Source of the DNA: Gammaproteobacteria bacterium
GTDB taxonomy: Bacteria > Pseudomonadota > Gammaproteobacteria > Pseudomonadales > Cellvibrionaceae
NCBI GenBank assembly: GCA_004173475.1
Contig: SEBU01000002.1
Span: forward strand, 1-64,000
DNA length: 64,000 nucleotides
Direction of reading: 5' to 3'
How positions within the stretch are numbered: position 1 is the first letter of the stretch; each line of letters begins with the position of its first letter. The notes beneath the pieces are model-generated. The model was not told the origin of the DNA, made no database searches, and worked only from the letters and a program-made list of their open reading frames with translations. This document shows, in pieces, positions 55,716 to 64,000 of the stretch. The translations under genes were made by a program, and so were the position numbers.

Positions 55716-56420
55716 TTACGCTTTATTTTCCCCGTTCTCCTCTTCAAGTGGGGCTATATCCGTAGCGCAAACACCTAGCATACTGGTATTTTCAGGCACA
55801 GGGAGTTTGGGGAAGTGGCGAGCCAATTTTTTGATAGTGGTTTGCTCTTCCAAAGGTTTGACAATATAGTCGTCCACGCCTTCTTCAATAGCGGAGCGAA
55901 TTTGTTTTGCTTCGGTGACTGCTGTAACCAAAATAAAACAGGTTTCTGAATATCGCTCTGCGGCTCGCATAGCATTGTGAACATCCAATCCATTCTTAAT
56001 AGGCATGTGCCAGTCGCATAGCACTAAATCGTAGATAGGATTCGCATCATAAAGCATGCTTATACCTTTTAAACCGTCGGTAGCAATATCTACAAAACGA
56101 ACGCCAACAGATTGCAGCAGCATTTGAAGTAATGATGCGATCATTTCGTCGTCGTCAACAATGAGCACTTTCATTTGCGCAGGTTCAAGTTGAACACGTC
56201 GTTGCGCACCAGTTAATTTCACGGGCTTTGCTGGCGTAGGACTTACCTCTACCGGTGTAAGTGCGCTAATTTTGGTGATGGCGCTATCAATTAAACTTAA
56301 GGTTTGTTGATTTTGTTCTTTGTTCGCTTGTTGATCAGGGTTATCAATATTTTTGGCTATCCAATCGCGTCTTTGCTGCAAGGTTTTGGTAACAATACTT
56401 ATTTCAGGTTTGGTAAACAT
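55716..56420 (-). CDS. CheY-like response regulator with helical N-terminal extension
   Basis: This 234-residue protein has about 90 N-terminal residues that look helical and unrelated to known output domains, then a receiver domain (about 89-205). KVLIVDDDEMIASLL supplies the acidic pocket, LVLCDWHMP the phosphoacceptor Asp, and DDYIVKPL the conserved Lys. There is no DNA-binding or enzymatic output, so it likely acts by protein contact. It is convergent with the MksB-like gene (5 bp apart) and divergent from the DUF815 ATPase. No cognate kinase is near. Confidence 0.85.
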   Translation of the reverse strand: MFTKPEISIVTKTLQQRRDWIAKNIDNPDQQANKEQNQQTLSLIDSAITKISALTPVEVSPTPAKPVKLTGAQRRVQLEPAQMKVLIVDDDEMIASLLQMLLQSVGVRFVDIATDGLKGISMLYDANPIYDLVLCDWHMPIKNGLDVHNAMRAAERYSETCFILVTAVTEAKQIRSAIEEGVDDYIVKPLEEQTTIKKLARHFPKLPVPENTSMLGVCATDIAPLEEENGENKA

Positions 56421-56600
56421 GATTTTCCTTGGTCAGTAAAAAATTTGATTGACGCCAATATTTGCTACTGACAGCAAATGGCATGCAATTTATCTATAAT
56501 GGCGCGGCAGGTTAAAAGGTTAAGCGTAATTCAATGTCTCACGTATTTTAAAAACTATAGCCTATTTTGAAATCGTCTCCAGCTGCTTGAGGAATTTTCA

Positions 56601-57461
56601 GTGTCACAATTAGATCAATTTCTTTCCCGCCTAGAGCAACTTATTGATCGGGTTGAACGTATATTGCCTGCGGTCATCCCGCCTATAGATTGGAGCAGCA
56701 GCGCATATCGTTGGCGTCTTATGCAAGATGGGCGAGGCCATCTGCATGCGGTAAAGAATCCGCATAAGATTCATCTAAATTCGCTGCTTAACGTAGAAAC
56801 TCAAAAGACGGCTATAGTGCGCAATACTGCACAATTTTTAGCCGGCCGGCCGGCCAATAATGTGCTGTTGACTGGCGCTCGTGGTACGGGTAAATCAACC
56901 TTAATTAAAGCGTGCTGGAACGAATTCTCTGGACAAGATTTAAAACTTATTGAAGTGGATAAAACCGAGTTAATTCAACTGGCCGATATTATTGACTTGG
57001 TTGGTGGTCGCCCCGAAAAATTCATTATTTTTTGCGATGATATGTCGTTTGAAGAGGGGGAGCTTGGCTACAAGGCACTTAAATCTGCGCTCGACGGTTC
57101 AATTGCAGCTCCGTCGGACAACATATTATTTTATGCGACATCCAACCGCCGCCATTTATTACCGGAAAAAATGCGCGACAACTTGGATGTGCGTTATGAA
57201 GATGGCGAAGTACGACCGAGTGACTCTATTGAAGAGAAGGTATCTTTGTCCGAACGTTTCGGATTATGGCTCAGCTTTTATAGTTTTTCCCAGGAAGAAT
57301 ATTTAAGCACAGCCCGATATTGGGTCGAATATTTGGGCGGCCGATGGGTTGAAAATTCGGAATTTGAAGCTCTTTTATGGCATCGCAGCCGCGGTGCGCG
57401 CAGCGGTCGTATTGCCTGGCAGTTTGCAAAAGATTATGTGGGCAGGTTTAGCCAAAATTAA
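56601..57461 (+). CDS. DUF815-family AAA+ ATPase
   Basis: This 286-residue protein has an N-terminal helical region, then Walker A TGARGTGKSTLIKACW (about 91-106), Walker B-like FIIFCDDMSFEEGE, and a sensor 1-type NILFYATSNRRHLLP. This is the pattern of the DUF815 family of AAA+ proteins, whose physiological role is not established. There is no signal peptide. It precedes ovoA by about 95 bp and may or may not be co-transcribed with it. Confidence 0.85.
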   Translation: MSQLDQFLSRLEQLIDRVERILPAVIPPIDWSSSAYRWRLMQDGRGHLHAVKNPHKIHLNSLLNVETQKTAIVRNTAQFLAGRPANNVLLTGARGTGKSTLIKACWNEFSGQDLKLIEVDKTELIQLADIIDLVGGRPEKFIIFCDDMSFEEGELGYKALKSALDGSIAAPSDNILFYATSNRRHLLPEKMRDNLDVRYEDGEVRPSDSIEEKVSLSERFGLWLSFYSFSQEEYLSTARYWVEYLGGRWVENSEFEALLWHRSRGARSGRIAWQFAKDYVGRFSQN

Positions 57462-57556
57462 TTGAGTATGGCCTGCGTTAATTTCATTTATCGCCAATTC
57501 GTGTGAAGCATCGCAACGACGGTGTTTATCCGAAAGTGGTGAAAAGGTGAGTGAAT

Positions 57557-59719
57557 ATGAATTCGATAAACAACACATTATGTAAAAAGCCTCACCTGGA
57601 CGATTTTTCTACTCATCAGTCATTGTTCACTCGCACTCCAAATCTGCGTGAAGGAAGTGCATTAGCATTGCGTCAAAGGTTGCACGAATATTTTGTAACT
57701 ACGTTTGATCGCTATGAATCTTTGTTTGAAACACTCGCGTGTGAAGAAGCTTATTACGAAAAATCTATTCCTCTGCGCCATCCATTAATTTTTTATTTCG
57801 GCCATACCGCTACCTTTTTTGTTAATAAATTATTATTAGCACGAATGATTGAAAAACGTATTAATCCGCGTTTCGAATCTATTTTTGCAGTGGGCGTAGA
57901 TGAAATGAGTTGGGATGACCTGAATGATGCTCATTATCGGTGGCCCACACCTCTAGAGGTAAAAGCTTATCGCGATCAGGTTCGTACTCTTGTAGTAAAT
58001 TTAATTGAGACTGCTCCGCTGCAACTGCCTGTCGATTGGAACAACCCCTGGTGGGCTATCATCATGGGTATTGAGCACGAGCGCATTCATTTAGAAACAT
58101 CTTCAGTTTTAATTCGCCAACATAAATTAGCCTATGTAAAAAGCCATCCGCAGTGGAAACCTTCCTATGAAACGAGCTGTGCGCCGCAAAATGAATTGCT
58201 AAATGTAGCTCAAGGCGAAGTTGTTTTAGGCAAAGAAAAGTCTAATCCCTACTATGGTTGGGACAATGAATACGGAACTCACAAAGCGCAGGTAAAAGAA
58301 TTCCAGGCGAGTAAATTTTTGGTAAGCAATCAAGAGTTTTTAACGTTCGTTGAAGCGGAAGGTTATAGAAGTAAGCAGTTTTGGGAAGAGGAGGGTCAGG
58401 CCTGGCTTTCATTTACTAAAGCTCAGCATCCTACCTTTTGGCATCTACGAAAGGGAAAATGGTTTTTGCGTTTAATGACGGAAGAAGTAAGCATGCCGTG
58501 GGACTGGCCCGCTGAAGTTAATTATCATGAAGCAAAAGCTTTCTGTAATTGGAAAAAATCTCTTACGGGGTTATCGGTTCGTTTACCTACCGAAGATGAG
58601 TGGTATCGTCTTTACGACGTTTCTAATTTGAAAAACTCAAGTACGCAAAAAATAAATGCTAACTTGCATCTTGATCATCATGCATCATCCTGTTCGGTCA
58701 ATAAATTTTCACACGGCGATTTTTACGATGTCGCCGGAAACGTGTGGCAGTGGACCGAAACACCTATCTACCCTTTCGAAGGGTTTGATGTTCATACTAT
58801 ATATGATGATTTTACTACGCCGACTTTCGATGAGCGCCACAATTTAATTAAAGGTGGTTCATGGATTTCATGCGGCAATGAAACTTTACGTGAAGCGCGC
58901 TACGCGTTTCGCCGTCATTTTTTTCAACATGCGGGTTTTCGCTACGTTGTTTCAGAGGAATTAAAGCCGGTGCCTGGATCTCACTACGAAACTGATAAAC
59001 TGTTGTCTGAATACGCTGAATTTCATTATGGTGATGAATATTTTGGTGTAGCTAATTTCCCTAAATCCCTGGTTGAATGTGCCATCGAAATGATGGGCGA
59101 TAGACCTAAGGCTAGAGCGTTGGACATTGGCTGCGCGTCTGGTCGCGCTACTTTTGAATTGGCCACACATTTTGATTCTGTAACCGGCATAGATTTTTCC
59201 GCCCGTTTTATTGGTCAGGGAGTTCTTCTTGCCAATGGTGAAACATTAAGGTACACCCTCACCGAAGAAGGGGAATTAGTGCAATACAAATCGCGTAGTC
59301 TTGCCGATTTAAATTTGCAAGCTGTGAAAGATAAAGTGGAGTTTTTCCAAGGCGATGCGTGTAATTTAAAGCCGCAATTAACCGGCTACGATTTTATCCT
59401 TGCCGCAAATTTAATTGATCGCTTATACAATCCGGCAAAATTTCTTAATTCTATTCATGAGCGCTTGAATATTGGTGGTGTGCTCATGCTTTCATCTCCC
59501 TATACTTGGCTGACCGATCATACTCCCCGTGAAGATTGGATAGGTGGTTTGAAAAAAGATGGGGAAAGTTTCACAACATTTGACGGTTTAAAAATGCTTC
59601 TGGGCGAACACTTTAAACTCCTGCAACAACCCATAGAGGTACCTTTCGTCATTCGTGAAACAAAGCGCAAATTTCAACATACGCTTTCCGAGGTGACTTT
59701 TTGGGAGCGAATTAAATAG
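57557..59719 (+). CDS. ovoA: OvoA, ovothiol biosynthesis sulfoxide synthase/methyltransferase
   Basis: About 720 residues from the ATG at 57557 (GGTGA 6 nt upstream). The three-domain order is that of OvoA. A DinB-like domain supplies non-heme iron ligands (His83 in FGHTATFF; His174 and His178 in IEHERIHLE). An FGE-like domain has RLPTEDEWYRL and GGSWISCGNE. A SAM methyltransferase domain starts at about 521 (ALDIGCASGRATFELA). OvoA joins cysteine and histidine to 5-histidylcysteine sulfoxide and later methylates 5-thiohistidine at the imidazole N. A PLP C-S lyase gene follows at once. Confidence 0.95.
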   Translation: MNSINNTLCKKPHLDDFSTHQSLFTRTPNLREGSALALRQRLHEYFVTTFDRYESLFETLACEEAYYEKSIPLRHPLIFYFGHTATFFVNKLLLARMIEKRINPRFESIFAVGVDEMSWDDLNDAHYRWPTPLEVKAYRDQVRTLVVNLIETAPLQLPVDWNNPWWAIIMGIEHERIHLETSSVLIRQHKLAYVKSHPQWKPSYETSCAPQNELLNVAQGEVVLGKEKSNPYYGWDNEYGTHKAQVKEFQASKFLVSNQEFLTFVEAEGYRSKQFWEEEGQAWLSFTKAQHPTFWHLRKGKWFLRLMTEEVSMPWDWPAEVNYHEAKAFCNWKKSLTGLSVRLPTEDEWYRLYDVSNLKNSSTQKINANLHLDHHASSCSVNKFSHGDFYDVAGNVWQWTETPIYPFEGFDVHTIYDDFTTPTFDERHNLIKGGSWISCGNETLREARYAFRRHFFQHAGFRYVVSEELKPVPGSHYETDKLLSEYAEFHYGDEYFGVANFPKSLVECAIEMMGDRPKARALDIGCASGRATFELATHFDSVTGIDFSARFIGQGVLLANGETLRYTLTEEGELVQYKSRSLADLNLQAVKDKVEFFQGDACNLKPQLTGYDFILAANLIDRLYNPAKFLNSIHERLNIGGVLMLSSPYTWLTDHTPREDWIGGLKKDGESFTTFDGLKMLLGEHFKLLQQPIEVPFVIRETKRKFQHTLSEVTFWERIK

Positions 59720-59783
59720 CTTCACGTTGTTTTTTTATGGTGTCAATGAAGTGATAACGAAAGTTATTTAAAAAGGTTATTTA

Positions 59784-60950
59784 ATGTTATTTGATTTCGA
59801 CGCTCCTATCTCCCGAGAAAATACGAACGCTGTAAAGTTTGATGGACGCCAGTATTATTTCGGTACAAAAGATGTAATACCTGCGTGGGTGGCGGATATG
59901 GATTTCGCGGTTCCTGAATGTATTACGCGCGCCTTGCAGGAGCGGCTTCAACACCCAGTGTTTGGATACACGCTTTACCCGGAAAGCCTTTATGAATCCA
60001 TTATTGAATGGTTCTGGCGCCGTCATGGCTGGAAGATTGAGCGTGAATGGATTTTAATGGCACCTGGAGTTGTTCCTTCGCTTTTTGCTGCAGTTCTGGC
60101 ATTTGCGAACGAAAGCGACGGCGTAATAGTGCAACCACCAGTTTACTTTCCTTTTTTTTCCGCGGTTACTACCAACCGCCGAAAATTAATCTTAAATCCT
60201 TTACGCGAAATCGACGGACGCTACGAGATTGATTTAGAGCATTTGGAAATGTGCGCGCAGCAGGGCGCTAAATTATTAATGCTCTGCACACCGCATAATC
60301 CAGTTGGTCGTGTATGGACGCAACAGGAATTAACATCCGTCTTAAATATTGCGCGTAAATATAATTTGGTAATTCTTTCGGATGATATTCATTGTGACTT
60401 AATCTACCCAGGCAACACGCACACTATGTTGGGGAAATTGGCGCAGCCTGGCGATAGAATTATCACAACGATTGCGCCCAATAAAACATTTAATATTCCA
60501 GGGCTAGGATTATCTGCTCTCGTTATTACCGATGCGGTTCAGCGAAACGCAATGAAACAAGCCTTTGAAACGCTACATGTAGGTAATACGAATCCGCTTA
60601 GTATCGCCGCCTTCGAAGCGGCTTATCGTGGCGGAGATGAATGGCTATACGAGCTAATGATTTACCTTCAAACCACACGTAATTATGTTAGCGATTACTT
60701 GCTAAAGAACATTCCGCAAATAAAGATGACGAAGTCTGAGGCAACCTATTTACTCTGGCTTGATTGTCGTGAGATGGGAATGTCGGATTCGCAGTTACGA
60801 GATTTTTTTATTCAGAAATGTAAAGTAGGAATGAATCCAGGAAAAGTTTTTGGTGAGGCGGGAGCGGGCTTTATGCGACTTAATATTGGAACGCGCAAGG
60901 CCGCTATAGAACAGATATTGCTATCCATTGACGATGCAATAAATAAATAA
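59784..60950 (+). CDS. PatB/MalY-type PLP C-S lyase, candidate OvoB
   Basis: This 388-residue fold-type I PLP enzyme has VIPAWVADMDFAVPECI (the PatB opening), TPHNPVGRVWT, an Asp in VILSDDIHCDL for the PLP ring nitrogen, the PLP lysine Lys234 in APNKTFNIPGL, and a C-terminal Arg in GFMRLNIGT. The family cleaves C-S bonds in cystathionine-type substrates. Placed 64 bp after ovoA, it is the likely sulfoxide lyase (OvoB) that releases 5-thiohistidine. That assignment rests on context; a plain cystathionine beta-lyase remains possible. Confidence 0.8.
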   Translation: MLFDFDAPISRENTNAVKFDGRQYYFGTKDVIPAWVADMDFAVPECITRALQERLQHPVFGYTLYPESLYESIIEWFWRRHGWKIEREWILMAPGVVPSLFAAVLAFANESDGVIVQPPVYFPFFSAVTTNRRKLILNPLREIDGRYEIDLEHLEMCAQQGAKLLMLCTPHNPVGRVWTQQELTSVLNIARKYNLVILSDDIHCDLIYPGNTHTMLGKLAQPGDRIITTIAPNKTFNIPGLGLSALVITDAVQRNAMKQAFETLHVGNTNPLSIAAFEAAYRGGDEWLYELMIYLQTTRNYVSDYLLKNIPQIKMTKSEATYLLWLDCREMGMSDSQLRDFFIQKCKVGMNPGKVFGEAGAGFMRLNIGTRKAAIEQILLSIDDAINK

Positions 60951-61036
60951 TTTTTTCGAAAATAGGTTTCATGCGCTATTGTAATAAATGAGAAAAATTT
61001 CATTCAGCTGCAATTGAACCTAACAGTAGAATTATT

Positions 61037-61786
61037 ATGTCAGATATTCATAAATCGTTGCGCTTAGGCGATCTTCTGGTTGAAAAAGGACTAATAACCG
61101 CTCCGCAATTGCGTCACGCCATTGACCTCCAAAAAGCGCGATATGATTCTCCTAAAATATCGTCTATCAATACCAAACATGAATTAGGCGAAATATTAAT
61201 TGAGCTTGGTTATATAAGTCGTCACCAACTCAACACAAATTTAAGTTGGCAGCGCCGGTTAAAAGCGACGACCGCCATGATGGTTTTTGTTGCGCCTTTA
61301 TTAACTGCAGCGTGTGGCGGCGGAGGTGGTTCGGGTGGCGGGGGAGGGGGTAATTCAAACAACCAACCCGCCAATACGGTGAGCTCTCAAATGGCTGCGG
61401 AAAATCCGCCACCTTCGAGCAGTTATTCAGTGAGCTCTGCGAAATCTTCTTCTTTGGCGCCAAAATCTTCTAGTGTTTCTGCGCCGAAATCTTCGTCAGC
61501 GAATTCTTCGATATCTTCTGAAAGTGTTGAGGGTCCAGTCCAGCTCCTATGGTCTGTGCCCACGGCCCGTGAAAATGGTGAATACCTCGATATATCGGAA
61601 ATCGGTGGTTATGAAATACGCTACAAGCTGGATGAAGATACAAACTATAAAAGCATTGTTATCAAAGATGCCTATGTCGATTCTTATTACTTCGACTATT
61701 TGAAAGGCGATTATCATTTTGAAATCGCGACTTTTGATAACACAGGCTTGTACAGTAAATTTGTTCCTGTGGGTCCGTCCAAATAA
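61037..61786 (+). CDS. MshEN-like/lipobox/poly-Ser/FnIII-like composite surface protein
   Basis: This 249-residue protein has an unusual layout. Residues about 10-70 hold two MshEN-type helical repeats (LGDLLVEKGLITAPQLRHAI and LGEILIELGYISRHQL), as in GspE/PilB N-termini. Then come a basic stretch, a hydrophobic helix and PLLTAACGGGG, which looks like a lipoprotein signal end (Cys about 93). A Gly-rich run, a Ser-rich linker with repeated PKSSS, and a beta-rich FnIII-like domain (GGYEIRYKLDED, then HFEIATFDNTGLYS) follow. The Ser linker style is typical of Cellvibrio secreted proteins. Function unknown. Confidence 0.7.
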   Translation: MSDIHKSLRLGDLLVEKGLITAPQLRHAIDLQKARYDSPKISSINTKHELGEILIELGYISRHQLNTNLSWQRRLKATTAMMVFVAPLLTAACGGGGGSGGGGGGNSNNQPANTVSSQMAAENPPPSSSYSVSSAKSSSLAPKSSSVSAPKSSSANSSISSESVEGPVQLLWSVPTARENGEYLDISEIGGYEIRYKLDEDTNYKSIVIKDAYVDSYYFDYLKGDYHFEIATFDNTGLYSKFVPVGPSK

Positions 61787-61984
61787 TACCCTTACTGTCC
61801 TTGCTCACTTGTCACCTAAATTAATACACCTATTTCAAAATCCAACCCGATTTTGAAGCTGTCTGAACGCCTCTGTTATTTAGATGCTAGTAATTTTCGC
61901 TAGCAGCAGCGAACTTTCATGCAAAAAAAAGCCTAAACGCCTACAATAGCCGCCTTTTTATTTGTCCCATTTCTGGCCTTATTT

Positions 61985-63319
61985 ATGACATCCAATTCCA
62001 ACGGTAACCCCACAATCGGCTTTGTTTCACTGGGTTGCCCCAAAAACCTGGTAGATTCCGAGCGCATCCTCACCCAATTGCGTACCGAGGGCTATAACAT
62101 CGTGCCTAGCTATAACGATGCTGACATGGTCATCGTGAACACCTGTGGTTTTATCGACAGTGCGGTGCAAGAATCCTTAGGAGCCATCGGGGAGGCGTTG
62201 GCTGAGAACGGTAAGGTTCTTGTTACAGGTTGTCTAGGGTCGAAAAAAGACGAAATTATCCAGATTCACCCCAATGTTCTAGGTGTTACCGGAGCTCATG
62301 CCTATGAGGAAATTCTCATTCAGGTGCACGAGCATCTTCCACCCAATCCTAAGCATGATCCGTTTACCGATCTGGTTCCTCCGCAAGGCATTAAATTAAC
62401 GCCACGTCATTACGCCTACTTGAAAATATCAGAAGGCTGTAACCATTCTTGCAGCTTCTGCATCATTCCGGATATGCGCGGGAAGCTGGTAAGCCGTCCT
62501 ATCGGGCAAGTAATGGGCGAGGCAGAGCGACTTGTTAAGGCTGGCGTGAAGGAAATTCTTGTGATCTCTCAGGACACATCAGCTTATGGTGTAGATATTA
62601 AACATCGCACGGATTTTTGGGACGGCCGCCCGTTAAAGACAGATATGTATCAACTAGCCGCTGCTCTCGGTGAGCTTGGCGTTTGGGTTCGCTTGCATTA
62701 TGTGTATCCCTACTTGCACGTGGACAACGTGATTCCATTGATGGCGCAGGGCAAGGTTTTGCCTTATCTGGATATTCCATTTCAACACGCAAGTCCTACC
62801 CTGTTACGCAAGATGCGTAGGCCAGGACAAGTTGAGCGAACATTAGAGCGGATTAAAAGCTGGCGTGAACAAGTCCCCAATTTAACGATTCGTTCAACAT
62901 TTATCGTTGGCTTTCCGGGTGAAACAGAAGATGATTTCCAGCAACTGTTGGATTTTTTGAAAGAAGCGCAGCTGGATCGGGTGGGTTGTTTCCAATATTC
63001 GCCGGTCGAAGGCGCCAAAGCCAACGAATTGCCAGATCACGTTCCCGATGAAATTAAACAAGAACGCTACGACCGTTTTATGCAATTGCAGCAGGAAATT
63101 TCCACTGAACGCTTAAAATTAAAAGTAGGGCAGACCTTACAAGTTTTAATTGATGAAGTGGACGAGGAAGGCGCTATTGGCCGCAGCTTTGCCGACGCAC
63201 CTGAAATAGATGGTTGCGTTTATTTGAACGGTGAAACAAATGTTAAACCGGGTGACCTGGTAAACGTCCTTATCGAACACTCAGACGAGTACGATTTGTG
63301 GGGAACTAAAATCGCCTAA
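61985..63319 (+). CDS. rimO: Ribosomal protein S12 methylthiotransferase RimO
   Basis: This 444-residue radical-SAM enzyme adds a methylthio group to an Asp of ribosomal protein S12. The N-terminal MTTase domain ([30 protein letters not shown]) carries three Cys for a second cluster. The radical SAM core has [14 protein letters not shown] (CxxxCxxC), and the C-terminal TRAM domain ends in [12 protein letters not shown], typical of RimO rather than MiaB. Monocistronic, with a hairpin downstream. Confidence 0.96.
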   Translation: MTSNSNGNPTIGFVSLGCPKNLVDSERILTQLRTEGYNIVPSYNDADMVIVNTCGFIDSAVQESLGAIGEALAENGKVLVTGCLGSKKDEIIQIHPNVLGVTGAHAYEEILIQVHEHLPPNPKHDPFTDLVPPQGIKLTPRHYAYLKISEGCNHSCSFCIIPDMRGKLVSRPIGQVMGEAERLVKAGVKEILVISQDTSAYGVDIKHRTDFWDGRPLKTDMYQLAAALGELGVWVRLHYVYPYLHVDNVIPLMAQGKVLPYLDIPFQHASPTLLRKMRRPGQVERTLERIKSWREQVPNLTIRSTFIVGFPGETEDDFQQLLDFLKEAQLDRVGCFQYSPVEGAKANELPDHVPDEIKQERYDRFMQLQQEISTERLKLKVGQTLQVLIDEVDEEGAIGRSFADAPEIDGCVYLNGETNVKPGDLVNVLIEHSDEYDLWGTKIA

Positions 63320-63322
63320 GCT

Positions 63323-63352
63323 TCGCCATTGGTTTTAACAAACCGGTGGCGA
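63323..63352 (+). terminator. Hairpin after rimO
   Basis: TCGCCATTGGTTT-TAAC-AAACCGGTGGCGA forms a 13-bp stem with two G-U pairs, directly after the rimO stop. There is no T-run, so it may stabilise the transcript or act as a weak terminator. Confidence 0.5.
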
Positions 63353-63384
63353 GTGATGTATACGGGAGTTAAAGTCGTTTGAGA

Positions 63385-64000
63385 ATGCCTACATCTTTTC
63401 TGCATGCGTTGTACCGCTCAATAATTCTACGCGTTTTATTTGTTGTCTTGATACTGCTGAGTATTCTTTGCCTCTGTTATTATTTTTGGGCATTGCCTTG
63501 GGTTAATCGCGCGGTCTCTGAAAATTATTTCGAGCAAACCGGGCATAAACTACAACATGACAAAATTAACCTGCAATTGTTTAAATGTAACCTTAGCATC
63601 GGGCATCTAAAAGATTCTGCAAATTTGTGGCAAGCCGACTCGGTGAATCTGAATGTCGGATGTTTACAATCATTTCATGAACGCGGCATCGTCATCAACG
63701 ACATTACCATCAAACAATTGCGACTTAACGCCACTCAAAATGAAAATGCATTGTGGAATTTTGATGATGTTATAAAGCATCAACAAATTCTGGCCAAAGA
63801 AGCAGCACAAAAAAAGAAAACGGATGAAAATCTTTCGGTAATCATAAAAAAACTCACCTTGGTTAATTCTACCCTCCATACGAATCTAGTGGCGTTAAAT
63901 AGCATTCCTATGGATGCGTCGCCATTGAATCTAAGCATTTCAAATATCAATTTTGCTGGTAAGGATGCGTCGAATTTTTCGCTCAATGCCGACTTAAATA
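63385..64000 (+). CDS. AsmA/DUF748-like membrane-anchored protein, 5' part
   Basis: The frame is open from the ATG at 63385 to the window edge (about 205 residues), so the 3' end is missing. An N-terminal membrane helix (about 15-36, ILRVLFVVLILLSILCLCYYFW) is followed by a periplasmic segment of short beta strands (INLQLFKCNLSIGHL, INDITIKQLRLNATQN). The basic block after KHQQILAKEAAQKKK is like the DUF748/AsmA family of envelope proteins. The role, likely in envelope lipid transport or integrity, is inferred from family style only. Confidence 0.65.
   Translation, partial: MPTSFLHALYRSIILRVLFVVLILLSILCLCYYFWALPWVNRAVSENYFEQTGHKLQHDKINLQLFKCNLSIGHLKDSANLWQADSVNLNVGCLQSFHERGIVINDITIKQLRLNATQNENALWNFDDVIKHQQILAKEAAQKKKTDENLSVIIKKLTLVNSTLHTNLVALNSIPMDASPLNLSISNINFAGKDASNFSLNADLN

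Overview
The window reads as a chromosomal segment of a gammaproteobacterium. Gene content and order (smc-zipA-ligA, the ccm cytochrome c maturation operon with a FliK/FhlB-like pair beside it, holB-pilZ-tatD) resemble Pseudomonas and its relatives. A poly-serine linker in a surface-type protein and the moderate G+C suggest a Cellvibrio-like member of the Cellvibrionaceae. That placement is inference. Most of the window is ordinary core chromosome, and no prophage, insertion sequence with a transposase, or CRISPR array was seen.

Region by region. 1-6.1 kb: the C-terminal end of a large type I-secreted RTX adhesin, a small acidic protein, then lapD and lapG on the other strand, which together form a c-di-GMP-controlled Lap adhesion module. 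6.1-13.5 kb: a YSC84/SYLF lipoprotein, lpxH, ppiB, tmk, a lone pilin-like gene, rluA, holB, pilZ, tatD and a dimeric dUTPase. 13.5-20.7 kb: an accessory stretch with a low-complexity membrane protein, a frameshifted secreted protein, long gene-poor AT-rich gaps, mdh, ybaK, a secreted CxxCH protein, a decayed-looking minus-strand locus and a hemerythrin-like protein. 20.8-23.8 kb: a PRC-barrel protein, a 5'-nucleotidase and cysB. 23.9-27.3 kb: a probable light-regulated photolyase operon (DUF523-DUF1722 protein, class II LitR-like MerR regulator, phrB) preceded by two identical-format TGTACA-N12-TGTATA operators exactly 42 bp apart. 27.3-31.3 kb: a periplasmic protein, a rhodanese sulfurtransferase, and the FhlB-like/FliK-like pair. 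31.6-40.2 kb: ccmABCDEFG, a second diverged ccmG copy, a small membrane protein behind a perfect FNR box, tRNA-Asp and tRNA-Val, then ccmH and ccmI. 40.5-49.7 kb: smc, zipA, ligA, a transglycosylase-like lipoprotein, a hypothetical protein and hemB, with two related palindromic repeat elements. 49.7-55.7 kb: an MksFEB (JetABC-like) SMC complex without an adjacent nuclease. 55.7-57.5 kb: a response regulator and a DUF815 ATPase. 57.5-61 kb: ovoA and a PLP C-S lyase that is a candidate ovoB (ovothiol synthesis). 61-64 kb: an unusual MshEN-like/lipobox/poly-Ser/FnIII-like protein, rimO, and the start of an AsmA/DUF748-like protein that runs off the window.

How the genes work together. LapG would cleave the retention end of the adhesin unless LapD, bound to c-di-GMP, sequesters it. 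The Ccm proteins move heme and reduce apocytochrome thiols for c-type cytochromes. The MerR protein probably represses its own operon in the dark. OvoA and the lyase together would make ovothiol. The most interesting observations are the duplicated light-type operators, the anaerobically regulated small gene inside the split ccm locus, the tandem ccmG duplication, the MksBEF complex without its nuclease, and the domain order of the 61-kb surface-type protein.
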